64,000 nucleotides of DNA from Symsagittifera roscoffensis (Eukaryota > Xenacoelomorpha > Acoela > Convolutidae), in NCBI RefSeq assembly GCF_963678635.1, contig NW_026970841.1, positions 1 to 64,000 on the forward strand, given 5' to 3'. How positions within the stretch are numbered: the stretch's first letter is position 1; each line of letters begins with the position of its first letter. The notes beneath the pieces were generated by a model. That model was not told the DNA's origin. It worked only from the letters and a program-made list of their open reading frames with translations, and did not search any database. Shown piece after piece: positions 30,596-44,252 of this stretch. Position numbers and translations under genes: made by a program.

Positions 30596-33500
30596 TCAAT
30601 AGGACAACGTTCGTCAAACCACAATCTGCGACCTTAACTCTCTATCAATAACTAGGACAACTTTAATCAACACATCATCTGCCACTTTACTACCTTTTAA
30701 TTACTAGGACAATTTTCACCAACACACCCTCTGCCACCTTCGCTCACCATCAATAGCTAAGACAACATTCAACAACACACCCTCTACCACATTCATTCCC
30801 CATCAATAATTAGGACAACATTCATCAACACACCCTCTGGCACCTTCACTCCCTTTCATTAACTAGGAAAACATTCATCAAGACCCGCTGCCAGCTTTAC
30901 TCCCTTTCAATAACTAGGACAACATTCACCAACACACCCTCTGCCACCTTCACTCCCTCTCAAAAACAAGGACAAACTTCACCAACACGCCCTCTGTCAC
31001 CTTCGATCCCTCTCAAAAATTGAGACAACGTTCAGCAACACACCATCTCCGACCTCCATTTCCTATCAAAAATAGGATAACCTTCACGAGCACACCCTCT
31101 GCCACCTTAACTCTCTATCAATAACTAGGACAGCCTTCACCCACACACCCCCTGCCACTTTCAATCCCCATCAATAGCTAGGACAACACTCACCAACACA
31201 CCCTCTGCCACCTTCACACCCTATCAACACTAGGACAACATTCACTAGAACACATCCTACCAAATTCACTCCTCATCAATAAGTAGGACAGCATTTGCAA
31301 CACCCGCTGCAAACTTCACTCCCTTTCAATAACTAGGACAGCCTCTGCCGCCTTCACTCCCTCTCAAAAATTGAGACAACGTTCAGCAACACTCCATCTC
31401 CGACCTCCAATTCCTATCAAAAAGTAGGATAACCTTCAGCAGCACACCCTCTGCCACCTTAACTCTCTATCAATAACTGAGACAGCCTTCACCAACACAC
31501 CCTCTGCCACCTTCACTCCCTATCAGTCACTAGGACAACATTCACCAACACACCCTCTGCCACCTTCACTCCCCCTCAATAACTAGGACAACAAACACCA
31601 AAAAACCTTCTGCCACCTTCACTCCCCCTCAAAAACTAGGACAACAATCACCAACACATCCCCTGCCACCTTCATTCCTTCTCAAAAGGACAACGTTCAC
31701 CAAAACACAATCTGCCACCTTAACTCTCTATCAATAATTTGGACAGCCTTCACCAACACACCCTCTGCCGCCTTCGCTTCCTTTCAGTTACTAGGACAAC
31801 GTTCACTAACAAACCCTCTACCAAATTCACTCCCTATGAATTACTAGGAGAACATTCATCAACACACCCTCTGCTACCTTTACTCCCTCTCATTAACTAG
31901 GTTAACATTCACCAACACAACCTCTGACACCTTCACATCCTATGAATAACTAGGACAACATTCATCAACACACCTGCTGCCACCTTCACTCTCTCTCAAT
32001 TACTAGAACAACAATCACCAACACATCCCCTGCCACCTTCACTCCTTCTCAAAAGGATAACGTTCACCAAAACACAATCTGCCACCTTAACTCTCTATAA
32101 ATAATTAGGACAACATTCACCAACACACCCTCTGCTGCCTCCTCTTCCTATCAGTAACTAGGACAACATTCACTAACACACCCTCTACCAAATTCACTCC
32201 CTATGAATTACTAGGACAACATTCACCAACACACCCTCTGACACCTTCACAGCCTATCAATAGCTAGGACAACTTTCAGCAACACTCCTGCTGCCACCTT
32301 CACTCTCTCTCAATAACTCGAACAACAATCACCAACACATCCCCTGCCACCTTCACTCCTTCTCAAAAGGATAACGTTCACCAAAACACAATCTGCCACC
32401 TTAACTCTCTATCAATAATTAGGACAACATTCACCAACACACCCTCAGCTGCCTTCGCTTCCTATCAGTAACAAGGACAACATTCACTAACACACCATCT
32501 ACCAAATTCACTCCCTATGAATTACTAGTACAATATTCACCAACACACCCTCTGACACCTTAACATCAACACACCTGCTGCCACCTTCACTCTCTCTCAT
32601 TAAATAGAACAACAATCACCAACACATCCTCTGCCACCTTCACTCCTCCTTCTCAATAGGACAACGTTCGTCAAACCACAATCTGCCACCTTAACTCTCT
32701 ATCAAAAACTAGGACAGCCTTCACCAACACACCCTCTGCCGCCTTCACTCCCAAACAGTAACTAGGACAACATTCACTTACACACCCTCTACCAAATTCA
32801 CTCCCTATGAAATACTAGGACAACATTCACCAACACACCCTCTGCTAACTTTACTCCCTCTCATTAACAAGATTAACGTTCACCAACACACCCTCTGACA
32901 CCTTCACATCCGTTCAATAGCTAGGACAACTTTCATCAACATACCTGCTGCCACCTTCACTCTCTCTCAATAGCTAGGACAGCATTCACCAACACAACCT
33001 CTGCCATCTTCACTCCATATCAGTAACTAGACAATATTCACCAACAGACCCTCTGCTACATTCACTCCCAACAATAAATAGGACAACATTCACCAAAACA
33101 TCCTCTGCCATCTTCACTCCCCATCAATAACTAGGACAGCATCCACCAATACCCGATGCCACCTTTTTTCCCTCTGAATAAAAAGGAAAAACTTCACCAA
33201 CACGCCCTCTCCCTCTCAATAATTAGGACAACGTTCAGCAATACACCATCTCCATTTTTCTTTTCCTGTCAATAAGTAGGATAACAATCACAAGCACACC
33301 CTATGCCAGTTAACTCTCTATCAATAACGAGACAGCCTTCACCAACACACCCTCTACTAAATTCACTCCCTTTATTTTACTAGGACAACATTCATCAACA
33401 CACCCTCTGCTACCTTCACTCCCTCTCATTAACTAGGTTAACGTTCACCAACCCACCCCTGACAACTTTACATCCTATCAATAACTAGGACAACATTCAT

Positions 33501-36500
33501 CAACACACCTGCTGCCACCTTCACTCTCTCTCAATAACTAGGACAACAATCACCAACACACACTCTCCCACCTCCCTTCCCCATCAAAAGCTAGGACAAC
33601 ATTCACCAACACACACTCTGCCACCTTCAGTCCCTATCAGCAACTAGGACAACATTCAGCAACATACCCTCTGACACCTTCACATCCTATCAGTAACAAG
33701 GATAACGTTCACCAACACACCCCTGCCATCTTCACTCCCCATCAATCACTAGGACAGCATTCACCAACACCCGCTGCCACCTTTTTTCCCTTTCAACAAC
33801 TAGGACAAAATTCAACGACGCACCCTCTGCCACCTTCACTCCCTCTGAACAAAAAGGACAGATTTCACCAATACGCCCTCTGCCACCTTCACTCCCTCTC
33901 AATAGTTAGGACAACGTTCACCAACACTATATCCCACTTTCATTTCCTACCAAAATTTAAGATAACTTTCAACAACACACCCTCTGCCACCTTAACTCTC
34001 TATCAATAACTAGGAAAATGTTCACTAACACACCCTCTGCCAAATTCACTCTCTATGAATTACTAGGACAACATTCACCAACACACCCTCTGCCACCTTC
34101 ACTCCCAATCAATATCTAGGACAACCTTCACCAACCCACCCTCTGACATCTTCACTCCTATTAATAACCAGGACAACATTCACCGTTTTTCCTCTGCCAC
34201 TTATACCCCTTATCAATAACTAGGACAACATCCACCAACACACCCTCTGCCACTTTCACTCCCTATCAGTAACTAGGACAACAGCTCTGCCACCTTCACT
34301 CACTCTCAATCACTAGGACAACCTTCATCAACACACCCTCTCCCACTTTCACTTCCTATCAATAAGTAGGGTAACAGACACCAACACAAGCTCTGCCACC
34401 TAAACTCTATCAAAAACTAGGACATTTTTCACCGACATACTCTCTGCCACCTTCACTCCCTGTCAGTCACTAGGACAACATCCACCAACACACCCTCTGC
34501 CACCTTCCTTCCCCATCAATAGCTAGGACAACATTCACCAACACACACTCTGCCATCTTCACTCCCTATCAGTAAATAGGACAATATTCACTTACACACC
34601 CTCTGACACCTTCACATCCTATCAATAACTAGGACAACATTCATCAACACACCTGCTGCCACCTTCACTCTCTCTCAATAACTAGAAAAACAATCACCAA
34701 CACATCCCCTGCCACCTTCACTCCTTCTCAAAAGGACAACGTTCACCAAAACACAATCTGCCACCTTAACTCTCTATCAATAATTAGGACAGCCTTCACC
34801 AACATACCATCTGCTACCTTCACTCCGTGTCAATGAATAGGAGAACAATCACCAACACACCCCCTGCCATCTTCACTCCCCATCAATCACTAGGATAGCA
34901 TTCACCAACACCCGCTGCCACCTTCTTTCCCTTTAAATAGCTAGAATAGAATTCACCGACGCACCCTCTGCCACCTTCACTCCCTCTGAATAAAAAGGAC
35001 AAACTTCACCAACACGCCCTCTGCCACCTTCACTTCCTCCCAATAGTTAGGACAACGTTCACCAACACTATCTCCCACTTTCATTTCCTACCAATAATTA
35101 AGATAACTTTCACCAACACACCCTCGGCCACCTTAACTCTCCATCAATAACTAGGACAACGTTCACTAACACAACCTCTGCCAAATTCACTCTCTATGAA
35201 TTACTAGGACAACATTCACCAACACACCCTCTGCCACCTTCACTCCCAATCAATAACTAGGACAACCTTCACCAACCCACCCTCTGACATCTTCAATCCC
35301 TATCAATAACTAGGACAACATTCACCAACTTTCCTCTGCCACTTATACCCCTTATCAAAAACAAGGACAACATCCACCAACACACCCTCTGACATCTTCA
35401 CTCCTTATCAATAACTAGGACAACATTCACCAACTTTCCTCTGCCACTTATACCCCTTATCAATAACTAGGACAAAATTCACCAACACACCCTCTGCCAC
35501 CTTCACTCCCAATCAATAACTAGGACAACCTTCACCAACCCACCCTCTGACATCTTCACTCACTCTCAATCACTAGGACAACCTTCATCAATACACCCTC
35601 TCCCACTTTCCCTTTCTATCAATAATTAGGTTAACAGACACCAACAAAAGCTCTGCCACCTTAACTCTATCAATAACTAGGACATTTTTCACCAACATAC
35701 TCTCTGCCACCTTCACTCCCTGTCAGTCACTAGGACAACATCCACCAACAAACCCTCTGCTACCTTCACTCACCATCAAAAGCTAGGACAACATTGACCA
35801 ACACACCCTCTGCCACCTTCCTTCCCCATCAATAGCTAGGACAACATTCACCAACACACCCTCTGCCACCTTGCTTCCCCATCAATAGCTATGACAACAT
35901 TCACCAACATACCCTCTGACACCTTCACATCCTATCAGTATTTAGGATAACGTTCACCAACACACCATCTGCTACCTTCACTCCCTGTCAATAAATAGGA
36001 CAACATTCACCAACACACCCTCTGCCATCTTCACTCCCCATCAATCACTAGGACGGCATTCACCAAAATCCACTGCCACCTTCTTTCCCTTATAAAAACT
36101 AGGACATAATTCACCGACGCACCCTCTGCCACCTTCACTTCCTCTGAATAAAAAGGACAAACTTCACCAACACGCCCTCTGCCACCTTCACTCCCTCTCA
36201 ATAGTTAGGACAACGTTCACCAACGCTATCTCCCACTTTCATTTAGTACCAAAAAAAATAACATTCACCAACACACCCTCTGCCACCTGAACTCTCTATC
36301 AATAACTAAGACAACCTTCACCAACAAACCCTCTGCCGCCTTCACTCCCTATCAGTCACTAGGACAAGGTTCACTAACACATCCTCTGCCAAAATCACTC
36401 CCTATGAATTACTAGGACATTATTCACCAACACACCCTCTGCCACCTTCACTCCCAATCAATAACTAGGACAACCTTCAACAACCCACCCTCTGTCATCT

Positions 36501-36973
36501 TCACTCCCTATCAATAACTACAGGACAACATTCACCAACTTTCCTCTCCCACCTATACTCCTTATCAATAACTAGGAAAACATGCACCAACACACCCTCT
36601 GCCACTTTCACTCCCTATCAGTAACTAGGACAACATCTCTGCCACCTTCACTCCCTCTCAATCACTATGACAATCTTCGTCAACAGACCCTCTCCCACTT
36701 TCACTTCCTATCAACAATTAGGATAACATACACCAACACAACCTCTGCCCCCTCTTACTCTCTATCAATATTTAGGACATTTTTCATCAACACACTCTCA
36801 GCCATCTTCACTCCCTATCAGTCACTAGGACAACATTCACTAACAAAACCTCTGCCGCCTTTACTCCCTATCAGTAACTAGGACAGCACTCACCTTCCTT
36901 TCCTATGAGTAACTAGGGCAACATTCACCAACACTCTCTCTGCCACCTTCAATCATTCTTAATAACTAGGACA
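30596..36973. repeat. Zone 3: degenerate border of the array
   Basis: Units vary in length and in many positions (for example CACACCCTCTGCCACCTTCA, CTATCAATAACTAGGACAAC, CCTATGAATTACTAGGAC), and several are truncated. The CTGCCACCTTCACTCCC core is still recognisable in most. This matches the expected behaviour of a satellite edge, where unequal exchange no longer homogenises copies. The open frame at 36,582-36,881 lies in this zone and is not a gene. Confidence 0.88.
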
Positions 36974-38300
36974 TGTAACAGTCGCCTACTTAAGTCACAT
37001 ATGAGGTTAGAGAAAAATAGGCCCTATAACGATTGGTTCAAGAGTCAGGGACCTTATCTTTTGTGTTTTTCTAACTCAAGCGGTCGGAGCCAGTTCGGTT
37101 CACTTGCGACATGAGACTAAACAACTTAAAGGCCACTACCAAATTACCCTCACCCCACTCTAGAAAATAAGAACGCCCTCATACCCAGGTCTCAAAATAT
37201 CTAAAATACGCGAACGCAGTTAAAATCAGGGTCGGAACCGTATGTATACTTACTTTTTATTAGACAGTGGACCTTTGATCCTTTTCAGATGGATCAACTT
37301 AAAAACGCTCCCTAACTCAACATAACAATAAAAAACACACTCAAGAAAATTAAATTAGGTACTCACATACAAAAACGACCTCTAGAATTGAGTAACTAAA
37401 CTATACAGCAACTCTGCAATTGATGGGTAATTAAGTTTAACTCGAAAAGTTTGTAATGAATAAGTTTTAGCTCAAGAAATAAGATTTGGGTCTGGACCAT
37501 TGGGAGACTTCGGTTGTCCACTTTTCCACCGAAGGTTCACTCTGGTAGACTCGAATTTACTATTATTTCACTGGTGATTGCTTTCTGTCTCCTGCCAAAA
37601 ATTAGACAGCTCTACTCTCGTTACGAATTATGTATTAGAAATTGCGAATAGCAATTTCCAACTGCTATTTTTCACTACTTTCCCGCGATTGTCGTTCGAA
37701 TATTCTGATCTATTTTTTTTCTTATATTTTCAGTTGTCGCGAGAAACTTGAGCGTGACAGGCTCAATTCCAATTTTTAAAAAATTTCATTTCACCCGAAA
37801 ATCAAGACTAAACGTTTTCTCAAGGTCAAACTTCCATATATCACCGACTGGCACAAACTTCCGGACTGAAGATCGTTGTCCTCTTTGCGTGTCGTCGTCT
37901 GTCAAGGAGCCCCCAGAATGTTGAGTGCGTCTCAAGATACCGAGCCAGTGGTCGTTTACAGAAATTTTCTGCAGATTTAACTTTCTCTACACCCCAAAAT
38001 TCACAACTATGCAAAATTGTCAGATTAACGCTAAACAGCAATCAAAATCTGCATACAATTGCAACCTGAATTTCCGTTTTCAAAGCTAATGATCAAAGTT
38101 TCTTTTTTTTTCATCCATTCCGAAAATTGTCATGCAGCATTTTGATTTATATAGTAGATATAATACTCTAGTAACATTAATTTTTTATTAAAATTTCTTT
38201 TCCGTGCCCTCAGATTTCATCTGAGTTCACACTTAAGCCCCTTTTCCTTTTTCCACTCACGACTCAAGAATCAATCCCTGAACACCCCCTTCAGTTCGTG
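36974..38300. other. AT-rich flank between satellite and fossil; no gene seen
   Basis: Unique-looking sequence with no convincing open frame or RNA gene. Strings such as TAACTCAAG, TAACTCGAAAAG and TAGCTCAAGAAA recur loosely at about 37,070, 37,440 and 37,470 but form no regular repeat. Part of it could belong to the downstream end of the adjacent fossil, whose boundary I cannot fix. The minus frame at 37,841-38,041 has no recognisable protein features. Confidence 0.5.
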
Positions 38301-41300
38301 CTCCTTGTCTTCTAGGTACTGGGTCCTGACACATTCGACATCGTAATCTGCCTTGCCAGTTCTTTTTCGTCATCGAAACTGATTACGATCTCTTCCCATG
38401 CCTTCACCTGTTCGTAGGCCAGCATCCACTCCCGTTGCTGTTGTGGTCTATTTGCCTGATTCGGCAGACCCTTCACTTTAGATTCCCTATTCCTGCAAAA
38501 AGAATTTTGAAATCTCAGGCTCACGTTCTTCGCCAAGTCCTCCTCCAATATCGATTCCCTCGCTTTGGTGTTATCTCGAGACACTCTACCAACTCTTTTC
38601 TACCCCGTGGTTATCGCATTCGATAGGTTACCATGGGTCTTTTGAAAGCTTCCGGCCCTATCTCGTCCAGGAACTGTCGATACTTCTGATGTTTCTTCAT
38701 GTGATCCTTCCTCAACGTGTATAACAAAGACGTCAACTTCGATCGAAACCATGGGAAGAATCTTATGCGACTCCACACGTGGCTCACCTCCATAGGTATA
38801 GAGAATACTTTGCATACAGTCTCAAACAACTCAAGCCTCCGGTTGTAATCATTGGCATGTATTGATTCCGCTGTCAGTGCCCTCGACTCTCGATATTTCG
38901 TCACGTTTTCCTCAATCCATTGAAAAAGGTGACCTTCTGCTGATGGTCGGGTAACCCGACTGACTGAAGTTCTTCCACGTCCCATATCAAGCAGAGGTTT
39001 GAATGCTCCGGATACCATTCTGTCTGTGCTAGGCAGTGGCTTGGGCATTCCCCATGTGTCAGGTTGAAACCCCGAAGGTTGCGTTCTCTCGAAGCTTCCA
39101 ACAGAGGTCCAAAATCCATCATCTTCTCATGTGTTACGTCATTTTCTTACATAGCTGGGGCACTATTCGTGTTCTGTCTCTCGAAATCACTCGTGTTTCT
39201 GCTTTCTAAACTCGAGAGTTCCTCCCCCAGACCTCACTCAAGTTCTCTCTTTGATCCTTCGGCACAGCTCCCAGGATTTTCCTCAACAGTCTGTGTGAGT
39301 GATGCGACATTCGAGCCAGGCGTACACACTTGGGTATCGAGGAGGCTTGTAAATTAACACCATCTGACTGGATGCCTCTATCATCGCCATATATAATGGG
39401 TAGTGGCTTCCACGCAGATTGACCAATACCGATCCCACCAGAGATTTCGCATTCGTCGGCAAACCGTAGGCTTGACTCACGGGAAACCCCATCTCCGCCT
39501 TAAGACCAATCTTCCATCCTCTGATGTGTTTTGGACCAATCGCAACACTCCAGGCCATGACTCCACGCTCAACGCCATCACCAATTGGTGTTCAGATTCT
39601 AGCATCTCCAGTGATTGCAAGCTGCACATCCTCGAGAAGAATCCCAATGCCGTCGCTATGTTCACCGTGGTGCTCGCATAGCATTCAGCCACTATCTGCA
39701 CCTCACTTTTCTCCTTCTCCGTGATGTCACTAAACCACGTGGCTAGTTCTTCCTTCTGAAACGATTGTATTCTGACGCAGGATCGTCCATCACAGGAATG
39801 TTCTCCACCTCCATACACCAGGTCCAGACAACTACCCGGTTCCATCTCCTTGCCTAGTTTTTCTTGTTTGCTCGTCGTTTCCTCCGATTCCTTTCGATGA
39901 GGTAAGATTGGTTTTGCACCACCTTCAGATTCCTCAAAACTTCATCCTTCGCTGGTGCTAGTTTCACTCGCTCCGTGATTTCTTCGGTCAAATTCGCGTG
40001 GGGGTGAGGACACCTAGAGGGTCTCAGCAACTTCCAAACAGTCCCCAATTTCGTGAACAACATGTCGTTTCCATTTCCCATCTTTAATTCCACCCTCTTG
40101 TTCGAGCGCGGAAAGCTGATCAACTCTGTCATCTTCTCAAGTAACAGACCTAGATTTAACCTTTCTAGTTCAGTCGGATTGATCTCGATGATTTTCTCCG
40201 TCCAGAACTTCAACAATTCCACCACCTCAAAATTCATATAGGCATTTCTGGCCTCCGAATCCAAGAAAGGGTTGTAAGCTATTCACATTACTCCAGACAC
40301 AAATTGGTATTCTCCACGTTTTGTGGGTTTCCCATATTCTTCTGCTCGGGCCAAGTTACGATGTACGTCATGCCACTCCTCGAATGTTTTGTTGTAGAAT
40401 CTTCGTATTCTTGTTGTAGAACCCATGGCTCTCTAGAGACTGCCTTGAGCCCTTTTTTTCAATTCCAGTACTCTGGTATGCGTTCAGGATACCAATGGAG
40501 ACTCTCCTTTCCATGGTTTTACTTCCCTCCGCTTTTTGATGGCACATTTGCACAGTAGTGTCGGTTATCACTGACATGATCCACCTCAAGAAACAAGTGG
40601 CATCTTCTCTTCTCGCTAGGCTAAATCCCGAGTTGTCTTGAGCGAGCAATATGTTGCACCAGCGTTTGGTACACCTGAAGACTCTTTCCGCCCAGTTTAA
40701 GTTTGTCGTGCGATGTCAACGCCTCCAACGCCACTCCCTCAAAACTCCACGTGAACATCAACTGTCCTGCCGTGCAGACAAAAGGATTCGCCATCAATGG
40801 CAGTTCTGAAACGGTGCTCTCATCGCATCTTCAAAGTACTCAAGCAGCAGGTTCTCCCAAGACTGCCCCAACTGGTTTCCCAACTGTAACTTGTTAACTT
40901 CGACCTTCTGCTGGGTAGCCCAATGCCGCCGCTTGCGCGACACACTGCGATCAAGCTCCTTCAGGCAACTCTCCAGTTCTTTCGTGGTCTCCAGAGCTAT
41001 CCACCAAGGCCGAGCGGTGTTTCTCATCGCATTTCTCTCGAGAGGGTCCCACGTCACTTGCTTCCCAATGGCCTGGTGTTGTATCGAAAGCCACTCGTAA
41101 GAGTTGTCCACTTCATGGGTCAGTCCACTCGTCGAACCCCTCATCACGTTTGTCTTCTGGGGTTCGAAGTCATCCTCTGTTCCCGGAGTCGTCGAGGCTT
41201 CCATTTCCCGCAGCGTTTCGGTTAGCCTTTTGGGTACTGAGCCGCTCTTGTATGCCGCTGTTTTACCTCGCGCTAGAATCATGGGAGCTGTCTCTATATA

Positions 41301-43560
41301 TTCCTCTCTGAAACCGCATCCGCCGAAGGACTCTTCGCCTCCTCCGTCTCCCGTTTCCTTTTCCTAGACATTATTCCCTTACTCGGGGGTGTTGTCACCA
41401 CCATCACTGACTCCCACTTCTTTGTCCAGGTCCCTCTTTTCAGACTTTTGCCTCCCGCCTTATCTAGCCTTAAGAATATTAGTATTTTTAGTCATAATAA
41501 CTGTCTTACTTTTATCATCCACCTCGACACGTATGTTTTTATCATCAGTTCTTTTGTTTAGGCGTCCTGCTTCTGCTTCCTTAGGCCAATCATCTTCTCG
41601 AGCAGCCCTTTTCTCCCTTTATTGTCCAGTCCAGTGCCGATCAGCACTGGCTCGCCAAACTTCACTATTGTGCTCCACAGCTCTTCCTTGAAGTCATTTT
41701 TTCCAACTTTGTTTTCCACCCTCTGGTTGAACTCCTCCAGGAAACTTCGCCACGCCTCCTCGTCCAACGTGCTCAAGAACTTGTCTTTGTTGCCTTCAAA
41801 GCTGTTCTCCTCGCTTGCTTCGTCGGTTGGGAGCACCATACCCATGTTGGATGGTTCTTTCGTTAGTGGCAGCTGAAAATTCTTGCGGGGAGATCCCAAA
41901 GGTGGGGTGGCCGTGTTGCCCAGTCGTCCCACTCAATTCTTGTAGTAGCTAACGTGTGGTACTGGGGCTAAACTCTCTGTTCGTTGCTCCTCCGTCTGGC
42001 ATATTCCCCACCTCCATTTCCTCTCCAGCTTCTCTGAGGGTTTCATCCATGTTCTCCCCTCTCCTGACTCCGGCTGGTGCCTCTCTAGCGCGGCAGTGAA
42101 TCTATTTTCCACTGGAAGGTTCCTTCTGTCTCCTGGGGTTGCAACGGACAGGGGTGAAGGTGTCGTCGGGTGTGCTGTCTTATACTCACTGAGGGATATA
42201 TGCAGGGCCCTGCCGCATCCGACCTTTTCCCTTCTTGCCTCAACTCTTACTCCTCCAGACCATAAGGCGCTCGGTACTTTCTCGTGGCAAACTTCAAATC
42301 GTTCTTCAGAGCCATATGCCCCTCTTCCACGATCATCCTTCCATCGTTATAGATTGGCAGCTTGTTCTCGAGTCCCGCCTACTCAAGCGTTCTCAAGACA
42401 TCTCGCACCTCAAACTTCGGGGGCATCGAGCCTTGCATCTTGTTCGCTTGTGTCGTCCCCGAATTTATCTTAATCTCACACGTGTGGAAATACACCGCTG
42501 CCGAGTATCCAATGAACAAAGGATCCCAGCCATTTGTGAAATCTCGCTGTTGTCTTTCTACCGTGGCTCTCGCGTGTACGGAAGGGACTAACAGGGGGCT
42601 GTTCATTTCCAGGGTCATTCTTCTCACCGTCGGGAACTCTGGGACAGCAGCGGGTAGGACGTCCCGCTCTAGTATCGTTTCCAATTCCTTCTTCGTGAAT
42701 TCGAAACTCCTCTCCGCGCCGGGATTCTCAAGACTTCTCTCTTGTCACTTGTCACTGGATTCAGGTTCCAAAACTTGGGATAGACCTCGATGGGACCCTC
42801 TGCATCATCCGGAAGGGAGTGTTTCATCAGGCTTGCCACGTCGAGTAGTCTCACGGGGAGTACGCTTCTCTGATGTTTTTGCCTGATGATTTCATTGAGA
42901 TTGCGCACCCTGTCGTTCATCTCCCTCGCGTTCTAATCAGCCGTCATGTTGTACGGGACGATGCAAATGATAAGTATGGCTGAATCTAGATAGATTCTCA
43001 ATTCCTCAAGAATACAACTCATCTCCTCCTGTAGCCTCATCACTTTACTCTGGAGACGTCATTGGTTCCTAGCATCAGTGTGACCGTGTACATCTTTGTC
43101 ATTTCTAGCACTTCTAGCGACGCCAACATCTGAGGTGTTGCGGCACCAGAAAAAAACTCAAGAACCTCACCTGCCAATGCGCCTGGATGCGCGTCAGCAC
43201 TCGTATCAGGCTGTCCCCTATAATCAGGTGGACTGCACCCTCGGGTATCCTGGGCTGTGTGAAATATTCAGCCCAAGAAGCGTCGTGGAAGGCATTTCTC
43301 CTCGCGCGTTGCGCCACTGTCCAATCCATCCGGTTAAGCCTGTGATAGGCACGGTCTGTGTTCTTCTTGTAACTTGCGATAATTACACTCCTCACTGGGT
43401 GGTCTTTCCAGGTGGTAGGTCGCTCTTCTCGTGCTGAATTCTCTCGAGCCCTTGAGTGCAACCTCTCTTGCAACTCCCTGAGGCGCGATGTGCCCGTCCC
43501 GGTTTGACTACTACTGGTTGAACTGGGCGTCAATCCCGACAGCGAGATGCCACTCTACCG
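38300..43560 (-). pseudogene. Decayed long coding element with SGNH/GDSL hydrolase motifs, family unknown
   Basis: A block of about 5.3 kb is clearly GC-richer than its flanks and full of protein-like minus-strand frames rich in Arg, Glu and Lys, none longer than about 160 codons. At its minus-strand beginning are the SGNH signatures: a GDSL block at 43,207-43,218 (context VHLIIGDSLIRVL) and a GTND block at 43,058-43,069. These motifs are the Ser- and Asn-bearing blocks of SGNH hydrolases. The rest, down to about 38,312, shows charged helical protein that I do not recognise. I see no reverse transcriptase, integrase, transposase or capsid signature, no terminal repeats and no target duplication. 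The block is broken, with at least half a dozen breaks, so it is old. It could be a transposable or virus-like element or a dead multigene-family copy; I treat it as a fossil. Confidence 0.6.
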
Positions 43561-44252
43561 CAAGCTGAGGGTTCGGCTTCTATTTGTTCCGATGATACAG
43601 CCTAGAATAATATCACACTGAATAAATCACATTCAATTAGTTTTAATTAACATCTGCTGGGAAACTATGGTCATAAAACCCCTCACTGAAATTTCATGAA
43701 AAAAATAATATTTTGTTCGAGTTTTCTTCGTCAGATCCTTTAAATATAAGAAAAAAATTTTTAAAAAAACGTTTTTTCTTACAAGCCCCAATTTCAGACA
43801 AACCTTTAATATGCGGGCGAAGCAACAGAGCTCCTGCAGAAAATGCATTTTAGTTATTGGTCCGTATCAAAAAAAACAATTTCTCAGATCCGTATTAGCA
43901 AACAAATCTTTTGTAAGATTCCTTAGTAAACTATGGAAAACTAAAAAAAAATTGATAAAACTTAAAACTCTTGAAAACCAGTAGATTGCAGAAAATCAAA
44001 AATAGAAAAATTGATAAAACCTAACTTTTTTTGAAATTAGAGATTTGAGACGGATTTGAGACGAAAATTACTTTTCTGAAAAACTGACAAGAAATTATTG
44101 TTTGAACACGCAAAATACATTTCTGAGAAGTACAAAACGCAAAATGATCGTTTAAAACACTTTTGTGAGAAATACAAAACGGAAATTTCAACAATTATAC
44201 TCCCATCAACCATTTTTTTCGCTTATTTTCCATTTGTCTCCTCCAAATGTAC
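43561..44252. other. AT-rich stretch with short local repeats, no gene seen
   Basis: Low-complexity A/T runs. Short strings repeat locally: AAAAATTGATAAAAC at about 43,950 and 44,008, and a string with GAGAAGTACAAAACG / GAGAAATACAAAACG at about 44,125 and 44,171. The minus frame at 43,633-43,848 is low complexity and not supported as a gene. Confidence 0.5.

Larger units (their letters stand above)
1..36973. repeat. Giant 52-53 bp satellite array, left end outside window
   Basis: Every line from base 1 to about 36,973 is a tandem copy of a 52 or 53 base unit, giving about 700 units. All units share a core on the plus strand, CTGCCACCTTCACTCCC, followed by a variable A/C-rich half such as ATCAACCATCACATC or ATTCACCAACACACC. 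The strand is very asymmetric: plus is C/A/T with isolated G, so the minus strand is G/T-rich. Divergence rises from left to right and the array ends inside a unit near AATAACTAGGACAT. No unit length is a multiple of three and reading frames rotate, so this is not protein coding. It could be pericentromeric, subtelomeric or interstitial heterochromatin; the window does not say which. Confidence 0.97.

Noticed and set aside
1-36973. CRISPR-like regular repeat array
   Set aside because: Units are contiguous and the alternating half is itself repeated, not unique spacers; the window is eukaryotic.
1-36973. Telomeric repeat tract
   Set aside because: The unit is 52-53 bp, not a short telomere motif, and no telomere-type hexamer run occurs.
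38435-43437. Plus-strand open frames across the SGNH fossil
   Set aside because: They are antisense shadows of the minus-strand coding-like sequence and have no recognisable domains.
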